Shown in pieces: positions 60,187 to 64,000 of a stretch of 64,000 bases of DNA (positions within the stretch are counted from its first letter, which is position 1; each line of letters begins with the position of its first letter). A program made the position numbers and the translations under genes. The DNA is from Mesorhizobium sp. B4-1-3 (GTDB lineage: Bacteria > Pseudomonadota > Alphaproteobacteria > Rhizobiales > Rhizobiaceae), in contig NZ_VFTG01000019.1 of the NCBI RefSeq assembly GCF_006439355.1, positions 52,110 to 116,109 on the forward strand. Direction: 5' to 3'. The notes beneath the pieces are model-generated. The model saw only the letters and a list, made by a program, of their open reading frames with translations. It searched no databases and had not been told where the DNA came from.

Positions 60187-61163
60187 CCGTCCTCGACGTC
60201 AAGGACCTCAGCGTCGACTTCGCCACCGAAGCAGGCACGTTGCAGGCTTTGCGCAAGGTGAGCCTGAAGGTGCCGGCGAACCGGATCGTCGGCGTCGTCG
60301 GCGAGTCGGGCTGCGGAAAGTCGACGCTGATCAACGCCGTTCTCGGCCTGCTTGCCGACAATGGCGCGGTCACGGCGGGCCAGATCCTGTTCGAGGGCAA
60401 GAGCGATCTCGTCCATCTCGACGGCAATGGCATGCGGGCGCTGCGCGGCCAAAAGATCGCGACCGTTTTCCAAGACCCCATGGGGGCGCTGAACCCGGTG
60501 CTTTCCGTGGGCAAGCAGATGCGCGACATCCAGTACCGCTCCGGCCTGCCGCGCAAAGCAAAGGACGCGCTCTCCATCGAAATGCTGCGCAAGGTCCGCA
60601 TCCCCGATCCCGAGCGCCGGCTGGCGCAGTTTCCGCACGAATTCTCGGGCGGCATGAAGCAGCGCATAGCCATCGCCATGGCGCTGCTGATGCGGCCCTC
60701 GCTGCTGATCGCCGACGAGCCGACGACGGCCCTCGACGCCACGCTCGAAGTCGCCATCATCGAGTTGCTCAAGGACCTGCAGAAGCAGATCGGCTGCTCC
60801 GTACTGTTCATCTCGCATCATCTCGGCGTCATCGCCGAGCTGTGCGACGAGATGATCGTGATGTATGCCGGCGAAGTGGTCGAACGCGGCTCGACCCGCG
60901 ACATCTTCCACAACCCGCGACATCCCTACACGAAGAAGCTGCTCGCTTGCGATCCGGCAAGGCTCTCGCGGCGCGAGCCGCGGCTGCCCACCATTGCCGG
61001 TACGCTGCCGGACCTGCGAAACCGTCCTAAGGGCTGCGTTTTCCAGGCACGCTGCGAGCTCGCGGACGACGCCTGCGCCACGATGCCGCCCGATAGCGCG
61101 CTGGGCGCGTCTCACGTCGCACGATGCTGGCACACCGACGAGACGGCCGGAGCGGCCGCATGA
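60183..61163 (+). CDS. Oligopeptide-type ABC transporter ATP-binding protein (OppD/DppD type)
   Basis: A 326-residue ABC ATPase. Walker A is GVVGESGCGKSTLINAVL, signature EFSGGMKQRIAIAMALL, Walker B LLIADEPTTALD, H-loop LFISHHLGVIAELCD. The C-terminal tail contains GCVFQARCELADDACATMPP and a final C near the end, the cysteine cluster of Dpp ATPases. Four-base overlaps on both sides indicate coupled translation. Confidence 0.92.
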   Translation: MTVLDVKDLSVDFATEAGTLQALRKVSLKVPANRIVGVVGESGCGKSTLINAVLGLLADNGAVTAGQILFEGKSDLVHLDGNGMRALRGQKIATVFQDPMGALNPVLSVGKQMRDIQYRSGLPRKAKDALSIEMLRKVRIPDPERRLAQFPHEFSGGMKQRIAIAMALLMRPSLLIADEPTTALDATLEVAIIELLKDLQKQIGCSVLFISHHLGVIAELCDEMIVMYAGEVVERGSTRDIFHNPRHPYTKKLLACDPARLSRREPRLPTIAGTLPDLRNRPKGCVFQARCELADDACATMPPDSALGASHVARCWHTDETAGAAA

Positions 61164-62170
61164 CGACAGAACCCCTGCTTTCGGTTTCCGATCTTCGGGT
61201 ACGCTTCCGCGTCGGCGGCGCGATGAGCGCATTGGCCGGCCGGCGGACGGAAATCGAAGCCGTCTCCGGTGTCGGCTTTACGCTGGAGCGCGGCCAGACG
61301 CTTGCGCTGGTCGGCGAATCCGGATCGGGCAAGACCACGCTGGCGCGCGCCGTCGACGGCCTGCAGCCGGCCGCGAGCGGCTCGGTCCGCTTCGAGGGCC
61401 GCGAGTTGCGCGACCTGCCGAAGAAGGACTGGAAGCCGCTCCGGCGCAAAATATCGATGATGTTCCAGGACCCGGTCGGCTCGCTGTCGCCGCGCCTCAG
61501 CGTCCGTTCGCTGCTGGCCGAGCCGTTCGCCATCCACGGCCTATCCGGCCGCAGCCTCGAAGCCGAGGTGGAGCGCCTGCTTGCCCTGGTCGGCCTGCCG
61601 CGCGATTTCGCCGACCGCTATCCGCACCAGCTCTCCGGCGGTCAGGCACGCCGTGTCGGCGTCGCAAGGGCCGTCGCGCTCGATCCGGTACTGATCATCG
61701 CCGACGAACCGACAGCCGGGCTCGACGTATCGATCCAGGGCGAGGTGCTCAACCTGCTCAACGACCTGCGCGACCGCATGGGCCTGTCGATGCTCATCAT
61801 CACGCACAATCTGCACGTCGTGCGCCAGATCGCTGACCGGATGGCGGTGATGTATCTCGGGCGCTTCGTGGAGGAAGGCGAGACCGAGGCGATTTTCCGA
61901 GCGCCGCATCATCCCTACACGGCGGCGCTGCTGTCCGCGAACCCCGAGCCCGATCCGGACAGGGTGCATAACCGCATCGCGCTGCCAGCCGAAGTGCCAT
62001 CGCTGCTCGACAGGCCTTCGGGATGCGAGTTCCACACACGCTGCCCGTTCGCGCAAAATATCTGCACGACGCAGGCGCCGACCTCGTCCGCAGTCGGCTC
62101 GAGCCGGCTCACCTGTCACTTCCCGCTCAATGTCGGCCCGAGCGCCGTCGAGGCAATCGCCGCAAGTTAA
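61160..62170 (+). CDS. Oligopeptide-type ABC transporter ATP-binding protein (OppF/DppF type)
   Basis: A 336-residue ABC ATPase started at the ATG at 61160 (ATGA overlap with the previous gene). Walker A is LALVGESGSGKTTLARAV, signature HQLSGGQARRVGVARAVA, Walker B LIIADEPTAGLD, H-loop LIITHNLHVVRQIAD. The tail has GCEFHTRCPFAQNICTTQAP. The H-T-R-C-P and C-E-F strings match the paralog at 43469. It completes the second transporter. The hydrolase gene starts 15 bases later. Confidence 0.92.
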   Translation: MTTEPLLSVSDLRVRFRVGGAMSALAGRRTEIEAVSGVGFTLERGQTLALVGESGSGKTTLARAVDGLQPAASGSVRFEGRELRDLPKKDWKPLRRKISMMFQDPVGSLSPRLSVRSLLAEPFAIHGLSGRSLEAEVERLLALVGLPRDFADRYPHQLSGGQARRVGVARAVALDPVLIIADEPTAGLDVSIQGEVLNLLNDLRDRMGLSMLIITHNLHVVRQIADRMAVMYLGRFVEEGETEAIFRAPHHPYTAALLSANPEPDPDRVHNRIALPAEVPSLLDRPSGCEFHTRCPFAQNICTTQAPTSSAVGSSRLTCHFPLNVGPSAVEAIAAS

Positions 62171-62185
62171 AAGAAGGTCCGACCG

Positions 62186-64000
62186 ATGAAAGACATCCGC
62201 GTGGTCACCGATTTCCCGCGCAAGGTCCGGGAGATCGAAAACCTGTGGATCCCGATGCCGCACGGCGTGAAGCTCGCCGCACGCATCTGGCTTCCGCAGG
62301 ACGCCGAAGCCGATCCGGTGCCCGCCATCCTCGAATACCTGCCCTACCGCAAGCGCGACGGGACGGTGGAGCGCGATGCGCTCACCCATCCCTATTTCGC
62401 CGGCCACGGCTATGCGGGGGTACGTGTCGACATGCGCGGCACCGGCGACAGCGAAGGCGTCTGCAAGGGCGAATATCTGAAGCAGGAACAGGACGATTGT
62501 CTCGCCATCATCGAATGGCTGGCGAAGCAGCCCTGGTGCTCGGGCGCGGTCGGCATGATCGGCATCAGCTGGGGCGGCTTCAACGGGCTTCAGGTTGCCG
62601 CCCGCCGCCCCCCGGCACTGAAGGCGGTGATCTCGCTCTGCTCCACTGACGACCGCTACAACGATGACGTCCACTATCTCGGCGGCGCGCAGATGTGCGA
62701 CAATCTGATATGGGGCACCACGGCCTGGGCGATCGCCATGACGCCGCCCGATCCGCTGATCGTCGGCGACCGTTGGCGCGAGCTGTGGGAGGGGCGCCTC
62801 GAAGGCAACGGCATCTGGATGCAGGACTGGTTCGAGCACCAGCGCCGCGACGATTTTTACAAGCACGGCTCGATCTGCGAAGACTATTCCGACGTCGAAA
62901 TCCCGGTCTATGCGGTCGGCGGCTGGGCGGACGGTTATCCGAACCCGATCTTCCGCATGCTTGAACATCTGCCGGGTATCCGCAAGGGACTGATCGGCCC
63001 GTGGGGCCACAAATACCCGCACTTCGCCATGCCCGGGCCGCGCATGGGCTTCCTCCAGGAATGCCTGCGCTGGTGGGACCAGTATCTCAAGGGCATCGAC
63101 ACAGGCATCGCCGACGAACCCATGCTGCGCGCCTGGATGCAGGAACCGGCGGCACCTGCCGCGATCTATGACGAGCGCCCGGGGCGCTGGGTGGCAGAGC
63201 CGTCCTGGCCGGGACCCGGCGTCGGCGAATACACGCTCGCGCTCTCGCCCGGCAAACTTGCCGAGGACGCCGGCAGCGACGATGTGCTGACGATCCGCTC
63301 GCCCTCGACGGCGGGGCTCTCGTCCGGCGCGTGGTGTGGCTACGGCGTGCTGCCGACCTTGCCGGTCGACCAGCGCATGGAAGCCGGCAACGCGCTCGTC
63401 TTTGAAACCGAGCCGCTGAAGGAAGCCGTGGAGATCCTCGGCTTCCCGGAATTCGAGGTGAAACTCGCCTCGGACAAGCCGGTCGCACTCATCTCCGCGA
63501 CCCTGTCATTGGTGCTGGAAGACGGTGCCGCTTCGCGCGTCAGCTACGGCATCCTCAATCTCACCCACAGGCATGACGATCTCGATCTCAAGCCGATGGT
63601 ACCGGGCGAGGCCGAGACGGTGCGCTTCAAATTGCGCTGCTGCGGCCAGCGCTTCGAGAAGGGCCAGCGCATCCGGCTCGCCATCGCCACCGGGCATTGG
63701 CCGATTGTCTTCCCGGGCCCGGAGAACGCGACGCTGTCGATCCATTGCGCCGGAAGCAGGCTGATCCTGCCGGTGCGCAAGCCGCAGCCGCTCGACAAGA
63801 CGCTCCCAGAATTCGAGGGACCGGAAAGCGCCACGCCGATGGCTCAGGAGGTGATCAAGGCCGGCGAGCCTTTCCGACGCGAGATGACCACGGACCAGAT
63901 CACCGGGGAATCCACCTACACGATCGTCAGCGACGCGGGAACGGTACGCCATCCCCACACCGGCATGACCCTGACGCAGCGACAGAACGAGATCTTCACC
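62186..64000 (+). CDS. CocE/NonD family hydrolase, cut by the window end
   Basis: The frame is open from the ATG at 62186 (AAGAAGG upstream) to the last base, 605 codons; the stop lies beyond the window. It aligns throughout with the hydrolase at 47291-49300. LEYLPYRKRDGTVERDALTH, VRVDMRGTGDSEGVCKGEYL and MIGISWGGFNGLQVAARRPP (nucleophile Ser near residue 133) are in the N-terminal part. FEHQRRDDFYKHGSICEDYS follows, and the jelly-roll domain starts near EILGFPEFEV. It belongs to the 56764 operon and probably cleaves the imported ligand in the cytosol. Amide, ester and X-Pro peptide substrates are all possible. Confidence 0.9.
   Translation, partial: MKDIRVVTDFPRKVREIENLWIPMPHGVKLAARIWLPQDAEADPVPAILEYLPYRKRDGTVERDALTHPYFAGHGYAGVRVDMRGTGDSEGVCKGEYLKQEQDDCLAIIEWLAKQPWCSGAVGMIGISWGGFNGLQVAARRPPALKAVISLCSTDDRYNDDVHYLGGAQMCDNLIWGTTAWAIAMTPPDPLIVGDRWRELWEGRLEGNGIWMQDWFEHQRRDDFYKHGSICEDYSDVEIPVYAVGGWADGYPNPIFRMLEHLPGIRKGLIGPWGHKYPHFAMPGPRMGFLQECLRWWDQYLKGIDTGIADEPMLRAWMQEPAAPAAIYDERPGRWVAEPSWPGPGVGEYTLALSPGKLAEDAGSDDVLTIRSPSTAGLSSGAWCGYGVLPTLPVDQRMEAGNALVFETEPLKEAVEILGFPEFEVKLASDKPVALISATLSLVLEDGAASRVSYGILNLTHRHDDLDLKPMVPGEAETVRFKLRCCGQRFEKGQRIRLAIATGHWPIVFPGPENATLSIHCAGSRLILPVRKPQPLDKTLPEFEGPESATPMAQEVIKAGEPFRREMTTDQITGESTYTIVSDAGTVRHPHTGMTLTQRQNEIFT

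Overview
The window is about 62-65% GC and reads as a chromosome or large replicon of a Rhizobiales alphaproteobacterium, most like Mesorhizobium and its relatives. I judge this from the codon use, an EcfG-type general-stress sigma factor with GGAAC-type promoters, an Aap-type amino-acid ABC transporter, and many solute-binding-protein transporters linked to oxidoreductases. I see no tRNA, rRNA, CRISPR array, prophage or intact insertion sequence.

Positions 1-15100 are a stress and surface-sugar region. It opens with the end of a UDP-glucuronate decarboxylase-like gene, then a small helical protein and an orphan gene of mixed architecture on the minus strand. A tight nine-gene operon follows (2357-10644): myo-inositol-1-phosphate synthase, a histidine phosphatase, a CgeB-like glycosyltransferase, a sugar nucleotidyltransferase, a CmoB-like methyltransferase, a glycosidase whose half-barrels appear circularly permuted, a GT4 glycosyltransferase, a CelD-type acetyltransferase and a second methyltransferase. 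After it come a small basic protein, a NepR-like small protein, the EcfG-type sigma factor and an APC permease. Five of these transcription units, including the sigma gene and the sugar operon, have GGAAC-N18-TT upstream in the correct orientation. I infer a stress-controlled glycoconjugate or inositol-derived product. The region ends in gene debris: a piece of an autotransporter barrel and a broken IS481-type transposase.

Positions 15100-37400 are catabolic. A divergent promoter with a 7-7-7 inverted repeat separates an HpcH/HpaI aldolase and an FAD amine/amino-acid oxidase (minus) from a hydroxyacid dehydrogenase, a shikimate-dehydrogenase-like protein, a short-chain dehydrogenase, a RidA imine hydrolase and a FadR-type regulator (plus). 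Two more SDRs, a LysR regulator and an Aap-type amino-acid transporter (binding protein, two permeases, ATPase) follow. Then come a GlcD-type FAD dehydrogenase, a ThDP enzyme, hydantoinase/oxoprolinase A and B subunits, an aminotransferase and a uronate-dehydrogenase-like protein. The region looks built for uptake and oxidation of an unidentified amino-acid or cyclic-amide compound.

Positions 37400-64000 look devoted to methylated amines and peptides. A trimethylamine-dehydrogenase-like flavoprotein and an MttB-family methyltransferase face a BetI-like TetR regulator. Two paralogous cassettes, each with a CocE/NonD (S15-like) hydrolase and a complete oligopeptide-type ABC transporter, lie in opposite orientations (41905-49300 minus, 56764-64000 plus). 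Between them are a Rieske oxygenase resembling betaine demethylases with a divergent LysR regulator, an FAD oxidase, an S9 prolyl-oligopeptidase and an M19 dipeptidase-like protein. Matching 18-bp palindromes before the flavoprotein and before the first hydrolase suggest that one regulator, probably the TetR protein, joins these units. A shared reading is import of proline-rich or N-methylated peptides or betaines, cleavage, then oxidative demethylation. The substrate itself cannot be read from the sequence.
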